Of a stretch of 64,000 bases of DNA, positions 35,575 to 48,100 are shown one piece after another; positions within the stretch are counted from its first letter, which is position 1; each line of letters starts with the position of its first letter. The notes beneath the pieces are model-generated. The model did no database searches. It had not been told where the DNA came from and saw only the letters and a program-made list of their open reading frames with translations. The stretch lies in assembly GCA_020465985.1 (NCBI GenBank), contig JAANYP010004771.1, positions 314,932-378,931 of the forward strand, written 5' to 3'. A program made the translations under genes and the position numbers. The DNA comes from Centrapalus pauciflorus (Eukaryota > Streptophyta > Magnoliopsida > Asterales > Asteraceae).

Positions 35575-35826
35575 TTTTTAATTTTATGATTGCGCAATAG
35601 TCATTTCGATTCAATGCAACATGTGATCTCCATTCTAGGTAAAAAAATTTAAAAGAATTTGATTGACAAAATGCATTACCTTCGATTTAACAAATACATT
35701 CATAGTGTAAATTCGTTTTTTTTTTTTTTCTAATTATTTAACATGAACAAAACAAAAAAAACGGTTTCATATTTTAAGCTTAAAAAAATGTTTCACAGAT
35801 TTGTCATTTATTATTTGTATACAATC

Positions 35827-35908
35827 GTTTTAGTAGTACTTCACAACTGAAAAGTACATTGCCATTAGTTTTAGTAGTACTTCACAACTGAAAAGTACAT
35901 TGCCATTT
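35827..35908. repeat. Two-copy 41-bp tandem duplication
   Basis: The unit starting GTTTTAGTAGTACTTCACAA is repeated with a 41-base period and essentially no differences, indicating a recent local duplication in non-coding DNA. Confidence 0.9.
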
Positions 35909-36993
35909 AGTTTACTTAGCGGAAGTGCTGCTAAAACTGCCTAAAAGTTTTGTGTTTGGTTATGCGGTTTGTTATCATAATTATGAGATAACCAGCTTTC
36001 AAGTGTTTAGTTTTACGTTTTAAACTTATAAATTACCAAAAATGACATGTGAAAATTATTGAAAGGTTTTAATTTATTTGTATTTTTACTTTAAATATAG
36101 TATTTTTATTTACAAATATTTTATCAATAATTATTTAAAAAATATTATAGCCATAACACAAACTTAAAAAACTAAAATTATAAGTTACCAATAATTTTCT
36201 TACTTGTAATATGAAATTTAAATCATGTTAAAATTACAAAATTTACATGAACCATCCATGTGACAATATGTAAATGATAATAAAGATGCATAATATATTA
36301 ACAAAATCACTATAAAATGTCTGGATTTTACTTGTGACAGTTCAAAGTTTATATAACACTACCCATTCATACAATTCCGAGTTTATAAACTCAAAATTAT
36401 ATAATTTTTATATATAGGTGCATAATGTCAATATATACATGAATATAAATAGATTTTCTAAAAGAAATCCTATAAACCAGTGCAAAAATAGTGGTACCTT
36501 CCTGAACCATAATACATATATACAGCCGGCAGGTATGTCTTTTGGCTCATGCTTCCGTTTTCACAGGTTTACCCCTCATCATGAGCTTCCCTTGTAAATT
36601 GAAAACTTTCAACCTTTCCTTCAAGTTTTTTTTTTTTCTTTTTCCATGGTCAATTAAAAAAAAGAGTCCAATATTTTTTAGATATGGAGATCTTTTGGAA
36701 AGTGAGGATCCGGAAGAGATGAGGACAAATTTGTAAGTTTCTTTTAATAATTATTACATTGTGTTACACATTTTGGTTACTATTATATGATACTGTACTA
36801 ATTTACAAAAAAAAAAAAAAAAAAGCCTTATTCGTGTGGATTTTAAAAGTTAACATTAGGTCGTCATCAATCATAATGAAATCAGATTTCAAACATATTA
36901 CCTCTAGAAAACAAACATAACCTCAATGACTAATGGGATTTGCCGGTGAACTGGAATGTGCGAAAAGAATGTTCCGTCAAGCGTATGAAGAAA

Positions 36994-39900
36994 TCACCTC
37001 TTGCGGCATATTGTGATGCCATCACCAACTGGTACCTACCAAACAAACATTATTGAATTTGTGAAGGGATGCTCGTAGATTCTGTGCACCAATTACACAT
37101 ACAACAAATGTGTCACATACCACAATTAATCATTAAAATTATAGTCCAACTCCTAAAGTTGTTTAATGGTTCATTTACAGTAAAACTTCATAATCTTCAA
37201 GGTTAACTGCCTTGGCATTGGACACACTCAAGTTCAAGTCTGGAATGTAGCATGTTCTTTTCTTGGTTGTCCCACACAAAAAGCCAACATTTTATGTGTT
37301 TTAACAAATTGATTTATTTGTCAGCTTTGATTTGAGTTCACAAATTTAAGGGCATTCAGGTACTTAATTTTACTTTACAATGTGTTTACCAAGTTCTTTC
37401 AATGAGGAGACATACCATACTAATGCTAACACGCTCATCATCTTTTAAAGCTCTGTTGAAACTTCTAATGCTTTCGGTCTTTTTGTCATTAACCTACAAA
37501 AAGAAGGTACCAATAAGATCTCTGAAGTTCAATAAGATGTGTAACTAATAATTTCTGCTCGTTTGTTTACCAGCGGATCAGCAACATTGCCAAACCATAG
37601 CACATTATCAATTACTATAACCCCGCCTACTCTCACCTACAAAATGAAACAAAGTAAAACGTAACACATTTCATGGAGGCGGAGGGAGTGACAATCTTCC
37701 ATTCAACATGTGAAGTTAAACAAGTATGCTTGCTTGCTTGCTTAAAGAGAATATATGTTGCTAACCAATTTTAGCAGCAGTTCAAAGTATTCATGGTACT
37801 TTCTTTTGTCTGCATCAAGAAAAGCGAAATCATAACTGCAGAAAGAAATACGAAAACATTATTACAATTCACCAACTTCGTCTTTTAATGGAGAAAAAAA
37901 AGGCTTCAACATGTCAAATGACAACGGTGGTTGAGGATAAAAATATCTTTGTGCTTTTTCTTTAATCTGTTCCATAAAACTAGACGAATATTAGCGACTT
38001 ATTTGAGGCCAAACAGACTATTGGTCGGCTTCAAAGTCTTAAGAGATGACACATATACAATCCTGATGGTTTCTATTTACAATGTAACATAACAATCAGA
38101 ATCTTCCAAAAACAGGAAGGATGTGTGTCAATTATGAAGTTGCATCAACCTCCGATTTTGGAATCAACGGGAATACCGTGCAACATTATATAGTACGTTG
38201 TGAGATTCACCTGCAACCTTCCCCATTCTCGATCATTGTGTTCAGAGTATCTGCGGCTAGTCCATGTCTTACATCCACCTAGAATTTGATCAAATATCTC
38301 AGTCAGAAAGTTTATAACTATGGACACGCTAGGGACACATGGAACGGCCCTCGTGTACCAGGGTCCAAGGCTTCCTTGGCCTTGCAAGGGACAGGAGGGA
38401 AGCTTTCCAAAGAAACTGCTTTCATGACTAGATCATGTGACCTTCTGATCACAAAGGAGTGACATTACTAAATTTTTTTGGCCTCGCCACTACATGTTAA
38501 GAGGCATGAATCATGGAAATATGCAGAAGGAAAAACTCATCACCTTATGTGAAACACCAGCCCGGTCATAGTACCTTTTCGCAACTTCAAGTGCTTTCAT
38601 GTCCCTCTCACAAGCAACTAGGATCCCTGTCTCTGGTAGGACTAAAGCAACAGCCAGTGAAGAGTATCCCTGCAACATAAGAATGGCAATGCATATTGGT
38701 AAATCTTTTGGAACAAATTAACTCAAACATCCATGTCGCCAAAGAGACTCAAACTCACAAGTCACAACCTACTTCATGTAGCGCTTGCTTGATATTATTA
38801 GGCCAAAAGAAGTTGATCACTACATATTTGACTTTTCAAAGTCAAAAGTGAAATTCTTTTGGTACAGACTTAAGTATTTAAACGAGTAACTCACAATCTC
38901 ACATGGATGAGTACATAACAAAATGAAATGGGCAGTCAAAACAAATAATGTCAACATACTTACAGTATAGACCCCAACTTCAATGCATCTCTTTGCCCCG
39001 AGAATCTGGACAAGCATCCCAAGGAGTTGTGCTTGATCAGGAGCTACCTGCAAATATGAGGGAAAATCACATGCAAGATTTAATGAGTTTCAAGATGGCA
39101 TTTACCTACAAATATCTTTGCAGGGGCGCTCAATTATAAAATTATAATTTATTTCTAAAAAACAAACATACTTGCATAAACCATAAAAAACACTCATGCT
39201 GGTATAGATAGCTAAAGAAACATTACGGTTTACCGAAAAAAGCTCTAAGAAAAACAAGTAGCCCAACTAGTGTGTCAATTGTTTCATGTTTTGCATTTTG
39301 GCATGAAGGTTGGTTGCCTACAAAACAAGTATCAAGTAGAATAATTCGAACAATAAATCACTCTAAAATCAAGACAAAGCTTTTCAAAAAGCATGTCTTT
39401 CTTGTGAGACAAAATCTATATGTGTCGACTAATATATGAGGCCAAGCATTAATGACTTCTTTTAGCAAAAGCAGAAGCCCCTCTTACAAAAATCTTGATA
39501 CAATATGCCAGCAAAATTAAGCCTTCAATTGATCAGAAATTGGATAGGAAAGCAAAACACAAATAATTAAAAGAATCAAAACAGGATCAAGATTCATCAA
39601 TTGGTGTCTAGAACCTCAGGTAATGAATTTCACCATATCATTGAATGTCCCTAAAATGGGGCAATGCAGTTAGAATCATTTGGGTCCGTTATTACCTAAA
39701 TGCAGCTAATGTCTTGTTTGTTCTTTTTACCTTTGATTCGTAATTATTACATTAAGAAGTAAACAAACAACCCCTAAGTCTGCTCAAACAAAATGATTTT
39801 GACAGAAAATAAGCATTTTTAACTATATATATTTTATTTGGGACTGCAAATAAACTGACACCCAAAACTCACAAGTCACAACCTATGGTTGAGAGCCTCG

Positions 39901-40464
39901 CTTGATACCAATGTGCCAAAATCCTCTTGGTGTTGACAAAAACAAACAAGCAAATTATGTAAAAGTTTGGTCTTTCAAAGGCTCAGGATCATACATATGA
40001 TATGGTTTTTTCTTACTTTGCTTTCAAAGATAGAAATTGTAAACAGAACCAACAATATCCATATGAAATACCTGCATTAGACTCCCATGCATGGTTGACG
40101 TCTCCTGTCTAAGTTCTCTCAGGATCTGTGAAAAGGATAAATCCGTTTCTCTTACTCATATATGATGTGTTATATAAGTATGTTGGAATTGAAGAAAGCT
40201 TACCGGTGGTTCTCTAATGTGGGCAAGCAAGTAGTCATATATCTGTGGAGTAACACTTATAACTTCCTTATTGATATATTTATGGTGACTGGCATCAGTG
40301 ACAGTCGCATCACTCAAGCATCTGGTTGTGAAAAGGAAAGACTTCCGAAGTCCAAGTGACCAACGATTAGAGCTTGTGTAACGAGTGCACGATCGGGCAG
40401 GGACAAAGCGCGGCAATGAGGGGAGCACCCACCCACCGCCACCATAAATCAGAGAACCAGTCAT
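36994..40464 (-). CDS. Caffeoyl-CoA O-methyltransferase-like enzyme with N-terminal extension (9 exons, 282 aa)
   Basis: Class I, cation-dependent SAM O-methyltransferase of the CCoAOMT-like family; closest by memory to the Arabidopsis AT3G62000/AT3G61990 type. Exons on the minus strand: 40204-40464, 40072-40125, 38964-39047, 38544-38669, 38211-38278, 37766-37835, 37571-37636, 37416-37493, 36994-37035; phases join to 849 nt. The first ~60 residues (MTGSLIYGGGGWVLP, then many Arg/Ser) lack acids and look like a plastid or mitochondrial transit peptide. Motifs: SAM-binding IEVGVYTGYSSLAVAL (127-142), ACERD, metal-site YDFAFLDADK (199-208) and VIDNVLW (229-235), C-terminal GDGITICRKR. All metal-binding acids look present. 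The substrate cannot be told from sequence; lignin CCoAOMTs lack this extension. Confidence 0.88.
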
Positions 40465-41548
40465 CTACGATTACACCAAGCAACGGCATATTTATTATTT
40501 AATCAGCTGCAAAACAATCCTTTTGCACAAAACACTATTGTTCCCTAAACCATCCCACAAGTAGAGAGACCAAATACTCCAAAACAAAGTAAATACGAAC
40601 ACTTGGGAAAGCATGGAATTCAAGGTTCTCAATGGACTACGCAGTTTAGGGAAATGGAAATTTAAAAACATGAATACCCCAAAATTTCTTAGTGACAGAG
40701 AAAAACTGGAAAAGCAAAATCCAATAATGTTTCAGAGGAAGAAAAGAGTCTGTGGTGTAGCGAATTTACCTTTAAAGAAATCTCAAAAACTCGCAGGTTT
40801 CTTCACGATTTGCACTGGGTTACCTGCTTATTTATGGAGTAAGTATTAAGTAAGATGTTTTCCTTATTTATCGATTTGTTGTTACAAATCACTGGAGATA
40901 ACCGAGTTTTTTGTTATCTAATATTAATACTTTATTAGAGTAAACAGAGTGTGATTTGTTATAGGATTTCAATATTAATTCTAAGAAATTAAATTAACTT
41001 CTTATGATTATTAGATCCATTAAATCACATAAATAATTTTTAAAAGATATTTTAGTTACTAATGATGATGATAACGACAACAATAATAATAATAAATTTA
41101 AAAGTTATTACTAGTTATCTTTTCTGTTTAGATTATTTATACATAAAATTAGCTACAATAAAATATATTAAATGTCATTAGTATTAAAATTTTGAATACA
41201 TCTAAATTTAATATTAATTTTTTAATTTTAAGTTTATATAGTTTTAAGCAAAAAAATTATTAAAAGTTATCCGTGTAATAAACGGGTTAATAACCTAGTG
41301 GATTGATAAACTAGTAGAATTATACAATAATAGCCGTAACATGATTTACGAATTGTAAACCTTAAACCAAAAATAGCAAGTCACCGGATAGTTGTTGATC
41401 GAGCGTAACCTAAGGAAAATTGTGAAGGAGAGAATCATTAGCTCCATGCTTATGGCTTCAATTTGTCACAATATATTCAAGGTGTGGTCTAATCTCTTAT
41501 GACTTCGTAAAACCGAAACCGAGAACCGAATCAAAATTTGTCATTTTG
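40465..41548. other. Divergent promoter region between methyltransferase and SKS genes
   Basis: This is the 1.08-kb upstream region shared by the two divergent genes. It is AT-rich after about 40860, with an (AAT)n patch near 41070-41100. I see no coding sequence with family support; an open stretch at 40613-40849 has no recognisable protein. No distinct promoter box was identified. Confidence 0.45.
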
Positions 41549-43363
41549 ATGTTTATGTGCAAAGACAAGTTGATTCTTGGTTTCGCGTTCGTGTTTTTAT
41601 TCGTGTCATGCCTTTCGGTGGTTCGGGTCCAAGGAGAGGACCCGTATGTGTCCCTCGAATGGCATGTTACATTCGGGAACCTTTCACTCTTAGGGGTTCC
41701 GCAACAAGTCATTCTCATCAACGGTAAGTTTCCGGGCCCTAGGATTAACTGTACTACGAACAACCACATCGTTGTAAATGTGTTCAACGAGATTAATGAG
41801 CCTATTCTTTTTACATGGAACGGTATCCGACAGCAGAAGAACTCATGGCAAGATGGTGTTTCTGGGACCAATTGCCCGATCCAGCCGGGGACAAACTACA
41901 CCTACGCATATCAAGTTAAGGACCAAATCGGTTCCTTCTTTTACTACCCGACGACATCTTTGCACCGTGCTGCTGGAGGCTACGGTCCCATCAACGTCCA
42001 TAGCCGACCATGGATCCCCGTGCCGTTTGATAAGCCCACTGACGAGTTTGATGTTTTGATTGGTGACTGGTACATCAAGAGCCATTCTGCGTTGAAAATG
42101 ATATTAGATAACGGTAAACGTGCTCTACGACGCCCCGCTGGTGTCATTATTAACAACAAGTCCGGGAAGGGAGACGGGAAAGACGAGCCCTTGTTTACAA
42201 TGCAGCCTGGATTGACTTATCGATACAGGTTTTGCAATGTAGGCTTAAAGACATCACTCAATGTTCGGTTCCAGGATCATGAAATGAAAGTGGTTGAGAT
42301 CGAAGGCTCGCATACGGTTCAAGATTACTATGATTCGCTTGATATCCATCTCGGCCAATGCTTATCGGTCTTGGTCACGGCGGACCAACAACCAAAAGAC
42401 TACTACTTGGTGGTGTATACTCGGTTTCGGAAGCCACCACTCAATGCCACCGCAACCATCAGATATGCCACTCCAGATGGCATGGTCATTCCACCATCGC
42501 CGAAACTCCCACCTCCACCACCAAATGATCAATCCCTTGCCATCGCATGGTCGATGAACCAGTTCCGGTCATTCAAGCGTAACCTGACAGCAAGTGCTGC
42601 ACGTCCTAATCCACAAGGTTCATACCATTACGGATCGATCAACATCACACGAACCATACGATTAGAGAGCTCGACCAGCACTGTTGATGACAAGATCCGA
42701 TACGCCCTTAACGGTATATCTCACGAGGACACCGAAACCCCCCTAAAGCTTGCTGAATACTTTGGAATTGCTGACAAAGTGTTCAGATACAGCACAATGG
42801 AAGACGAACCACCCAAGAACCTCGACCAAATCATAGTTAAACCGAATGTCCTCAACGTCGATTACCGTAACTTTGTCGAGATCATCTTCGAGAACTCAGA
42901 GAGAAGCATCCAGTCATACCACCTTGCCGGATATACGTTCTTTGCTGTAGCGTAAGATTCATGTAAACACATTTCTATTTCAACTTGTGCTTGGATGTAT
43001 GCTTAAGCGTTTAATTCGATCTTCTTTGATATATATATGATCTGCAGAATGGAAACAGGGAAATGGATTCCAGAAAACAGGCAAAATTACAACATGATTG
43101 ATGCTGTTAGTAGGTATAGCATTCAAGTGTACCCTGGATCATGGGCAGCCATCTTGACGACATTCGACAATGCCGGAATGTGGAATTTGAGGGCTCAAAC
43201 ACTGGAGCGAACTTACTTGGGTCAGCAGCTCTACATCAGTGTCCTCTCACCACAACGGTCCGTCCACGACGAGTACAAGATCCCGGAGACATTCCCGCTA
43301 TGTGGCATCGTAGAAGACATGCCTTTGCCACCGCCACCGCCACCACAACTGCATGCCGTGTAA
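41549..43363 (+). CDS. SKU5-similar (SKS) multicopper-oxidase-like protein, pollen NTP303/Bp10 type (2 exons, 572 aa)
   Basis: Secreted or apoplastic cupredoxin-fold protein of the SKU5/SKS family; the closest relatives are pollen-expressed (tobacco NTP303, Brassica Bp10, Arabidopsis SKS11-14) and act in pollen tube growth. Exons 41549-42951 and 43048-43363 join in phase. ATG at 41549 gives MFMCKDKLILGF; a second ATG at 41555 is possible. The signal peptide covers about residues 7-28. Cupredoxin domain 1 starts at YVSLEWHVTFG and includes INGKFPGP, DGVSGTNCPIQPG and FFYYPTTSLHRAAGGYG; the third domain ends in the second exon (PETFPLCGIVED). Copper-ligand His residues of true oxidases are replaced (FTWNG for HWHG; YHLAGYTFF for HLHGH), so oxidase activity is unlikely, as is normal in the family. 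A Pro-rich tail (PPPPPP) precedes the stop. Confidence 0.9.
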
Positions 43364-45175
43364 TGGTTAACATCGATCTATTACACGGTTGGAGCTCTTG
43401 GAGGAGACAAATTAAGTTGCAGAAGAAATTAAGACGATCATCAGAGTTTTTTGAGAAATTAATTAAGATGAGACTGATGATTGTAACAAACGAATTAAGA
43501 AAAAGATTAATTTGAAGACTGGATCACTGTGTGTGGTGTGACCGACCTAGTTGAAGAGAGATGGAAGTTTTGTTGGGTTGTAGCATCGTTAGCTAGGTTG
43601 ATCTAGTTTAGTTTCAATTTCTGATGGTCGATAAGATTTTGGTTTATCATGGTGATCTTTTCTAAGATATATGCATTCAACTCAAAGTAAATCTACTTTT
43701 ACCTTATAAAACTGGATGATCGATGGTATTAGTGTTCAATACGAAATGGTTTGGACCTACACAAATTCACCAAAACTTTAACCCTAAAAGATAAACAAGT
43801 GTTATAGGCTTATGTTAAACCTATCTAGTCGGATAAAACATTTTAAAATTTTAAATGGTTATGGTTTGTTCGTACATCTTAGGGGTATATGAACTAGGTG
43901 TTGTTTGTTTTTATAAAATTAAATGTTGAAGCCTGAAAATCATGTCTCAAATTAAGAGGAGGGATCTGAATTTAAATTTCAGTTCAGACAACTCTCTTCC
44001 TTTTAAAATTCAGATGATAGAACTACTCAAACAGTACAAATTAAGTTTAAATCTTAAATTCAGACTTCAGACCATTTTCAAACCCTTTTAATTGCAAACA
44101 AACACACCCAAAGATTAAATCCATAGTGTATGAAGAAGAGGAACTCCTAAAAGGTGCATGGTTTCCTAATACTCTCAACTTGTCTTCCGTAGTAGATGAT
44201 GATTAGTGACACCTTCGAAAACAAATTATTTATAACATGACTGATTCGCTTGAAAAAAGGCATTTGGAATGTTTTCTAAGAAATTGATGATGATAGATAG
44301 TTTGGTAGGTTTTGAATGGAGGTTCCATGCCATCCAGGGCACCGGCATTTTCTTTAATTTGATATTGACGTTTGGTTGGTTTTAATAGATGGTTCTTTCA
44401 TTCAATATTTCATCATAAATCTACGAGTTAACCACAAGGGAATGTCTGTCAATCCAAGTCTTGCCCAATATGGTCAAAAATAATTTTGGTTCCTAGATGA
44501 GTTGATTTGTTAAGAAACAAGATGTAGCCACCAATTACACACTTTCTTGAATAGAAAGAACCTTATGCGTCCTTTATTGTAAAATAAGAAACGATCTGTG
44601 ACTGGCCACACCTGATCAAATAGCCCACCAAATAGTGATGATGCTTAGTTATTTCTTCAATGACATATTATGTATGACAAAATCCAATAAGGATTTCACA
44701 GATAAAAAGACCGTTGGTACTCGCCGCTATCAAGTGCAGTTTATTCTAGTCACACTTTTTGAGTGTCTCCAATTCTACAGGAGAAAAAAGATCTACACAT
44801 CCCTTGGACAGACTTGACAATAGTTCAGTTGCCATAGAAAGAATGTCCTATCAAGGGTCAAGTTGCATTAAGCTCTTACTCTCTAGAATACTCTCATAAC
44901 GGCTCACCGGTCCAAATTTTCCAGCCTCCAACCACCCCCTAATCACTCACCAATAATTGACAAAATATGACTTACCAACAGATGACAAAGACAAACATGT
45001 CAAGTAGAATTTAGTCAACAAACACAGATTATTGAAATTAATTCAGCATCCATCATAAACTTTTTGACAAAGGACCGCAATTAAAACAAGTTAAAAGTAC
45101 ACACACAGAATTCAAAGTTTAACACTCTGATAGGAGAAAAGATGTTGCGCCTAATAGAAGGGTCAACAGAAATGT
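43364..45175. other. Intergenic region between SKS and W2-domain genes
   Basis: This holds the SKS 3' flank (about 43364-43740) and AT-rich DNA. I see no protein family resemblance, no clear terminal repeats, and no RNA gene. The 3' UTR of the W2-domain gene probably occupies the last 100-150 bases. Confidence 0.45.
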
Positions 45176-48100
45176 CTATTCCTCCTCTTCTGCCTCCTCC
45201 AGCCACTTCACAAACGGCTCCAATGCCTTCACAAAGCTTTGCCTGCGTCATTAAAAAATAAATAACAATAACACATTAGATGACCACCAATGGTGCATAA
45301 CATCACAATTCACAATCAAGCAAAAAAATGGACAAAACCATTGTTCACTCATACATATGTAACTTAGGGGGGTTTGGTTCGTAGCTTTTTTCCCATTAAA
45401 TTTTGGGATGTGCATGTTTTCATTCACCTTAACACCCATCTCCTACACTCTTTGACAACTCTCATATACTGATTTATATCAAACAATTTGAGGATTTAAA
45501 AAAAAATTAGCATTAAATTCCAAGATAATGCTGAAGTATTATCACAACACAAACATGAGCAAAGTAAAATGGTAATAAAAACTTCATACCTTCCCTTGGG
45601 GTTGGTGCCTTTACGGAACCAGTGAAGTATCGTATCCTCAGCAAGAACATCCTGGTCATACAGGGATCTCACGATTTCAGGGAACAGCTTCATTAGTTTG
45701 GTATCTTCATAACATTGAACTTGAACCTTGTAAAGGAGTTCTAGCTCAAGCTTTCCACTAGTGCAGAAGGTGTTCAATAAGTTAGCCCATGTTTTCACCT
45801 GCATAGGTTTTGATATTTTCATCACATGTTAGTAACAAACTGATAACTGATAGACAACGCAAATAAGAAACAGGTTACACTTCTTTTCATACACAACCTT
45901 GTTAGTGACAAACATAGTGACCTTACAGACTGCTCAAAGCATGGTTTTAAAAGACGTGAGTCGCAAAAGGGTCGTGAGGCGCGATGTGATGCGCGCGCAC
46001 TGAAAATGTAAAATACCAAAATCCAGAATACCAAAATATATAAAATACACATAATCTTCATTACAAAATTTAAATTACTCAAACAATTAATCAAAGAGGG
46101 AATCGTTTTCTTCTTTTTTGGTCCAAATTTAATGAAACGCCAATGAGGCGCTCGCAACAGCCCGTGTTGCGCTGAACTTTGAGCCTCACTGAGCCTCTCG
46201 CCTCACTGAGCCTGAGGCGCGCTTTTTAAAACACAGGTTCAAAGTGAACAACGGTAAGCACAAACATCGGATAAGCAACATGCAAGATCTAGTTTGGTAT
46301 AGATGCACCGATCAATCTAAAACTCGCGCACATAGACTTTTATTTTTTCAACCAGTTATTGTTTTCTGTTTGGCCCGTGGGTATCAATGGCTAGAGCACT
46401 TCAACCAAAAAAATAAAATAGAAGGGGATACATAGGTAGAGAAAATGCTAAGGCAGATGGGCTAGTTATATAACCTGGGAGAGTGGATGAGGTACATACT
46501 TACATGGTATGACAAACATAATAAAACACAAATATCTGAAATTGAATACCAGATTCTGAAAAACGACACCAATAGATTCATGGATCTCATATTCTTATGT
46601 TTTTTGTACACATAGTTCATTAACATTCTATCTAAAAAGTTCACTTTCATTGGTTTCTTTGTGTTCACTGAACAGGAGATGTTTTATGCTTGATTTAACT
46701 ATTCGATTAAGGTTTATTGGGCATCAATGGGAGAGCACCTGCCCCTCAAAAGCATGTCAATTCTGTGTTCAATACATTTATTTATTTCTTTTTCTATAAA
46801 ACAACTTCTGAGCTCAATCAGAGGTACAGCTGCTTGCTAAGCCAAAAAGGCTACTATAATATTACTGAACTGGATTGCATTTCACAACCACTCGTCAGAA
46901 CTTCCTATTTGATATTTTACAGAATTATCAAAGTTCTAAGAAACTTTGAGACCCCGCATAAGTGGTATTATAGATGTAGCTTGTTTGACCTGAAGTCGGT
47001 GTATCCTTGTTCTTGGCGCATAGCAAATCTGAGACTAGAAAGGGAGGGTTTAGAACCCATATAAGCAAACAGGTATGACATATATACCAAGATGTTTCAG
47101 TGAAAGATATTATCTTGGTAGCATAATTAACAAAAGCAGTTCCTCATGTATATTTGAAGTAAGAAAGTAGTGTGTCTCAAGTTTCAACTCAAAGTCAAAC
47201 TGCATCGCCCTTTCTCCATGCAGAATGAATTACAAACAAAGCCTGCAAACAAGCATCAACTACAAGTCATGAAGAATAGCTACCTGACGAAGAGCCAAAT
47301 TAGCATTCTGTTGCTGATTTTTCCCTGACCATTGAACAGCATCCATCAAAACATCCCATAGAATCCTCACAACCTCAATTTCTGGCAATTTGGCATCCTT
47401 CACATGTTGTTTCACAGTTTCTATTACTTCTGAAATATCAGCTTCCTCGGACATCTGTGTAGTCAACGCAGATTTCATTTCCTTCACCTTCACCTCAAAG
47501 ATCTTCTTGTCATTATATTCAACCAAAGGCGCCATCCCTGCTTTGCTGCAGGACAAAGATCACAAATAAATTTTTAGCCATCAAGAAAAATCAATCTGCT
47601 AAATAATGCAGTATAAACGCAAACTTTCAGAAAGACAACAAAAACATAAGCCAAACTAAAACAAGTTTGACGTGTGTATGAAAGTGATTCTTCCAGGCAT
47701 TAAACACGCATGAATATTTGAGAATGAATGTTACATCTTTGAAACTAATCATATGTAAATCATATATTGACACTTCCAAACTACCTCTCAGCCTCTCCTG
47801 CAGATTTACATTACAATTCTCCCTTTAGGGTTTTAATCAGGATGAATGCAACAAATCTTGACATTGCGTAAACTGTTTTCCTAATCATGTATCTGAAACA
47901 GTTCAGATAGGCTTTCAAACAAAACAAGTCAGTTTCTTTCATCTCAAATATCGGCAATAAAGAGTTTTAATAAATAACCTAGCAAAGTTGGCAATAATAA
48001 AACCACATATTCACCACGATTCTTTATATTCAGAATGCAGTATGGGATTCTTTATATTCAGAATGCAGTATGGGATGCTAGTGGAAAGAGTTACTCAAGT

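Larger units (their letters stand above)
34483..36993. other. Intergenic region between convergent genes
   Basis: This lies between the 3' ends of the coiled-coil gene (+) and the methyltransferase (-). It contains a 145-bp hAT-like MITE (35430-35574), a 41-bp tandem duplication (35827-35908), AT-rich sequence, and an A run at about 36809-36825. A stretch at 36542-36740 is open but shows no family resemblance. No gene is supported. Confidence 0.5.

Noticed and set aside
40613..40849. Open frame of 78 codons between the methyltransferase and SKS genes
   Set aside because: No recognisable domain, no splice partners, and it sits in promoter DNA.
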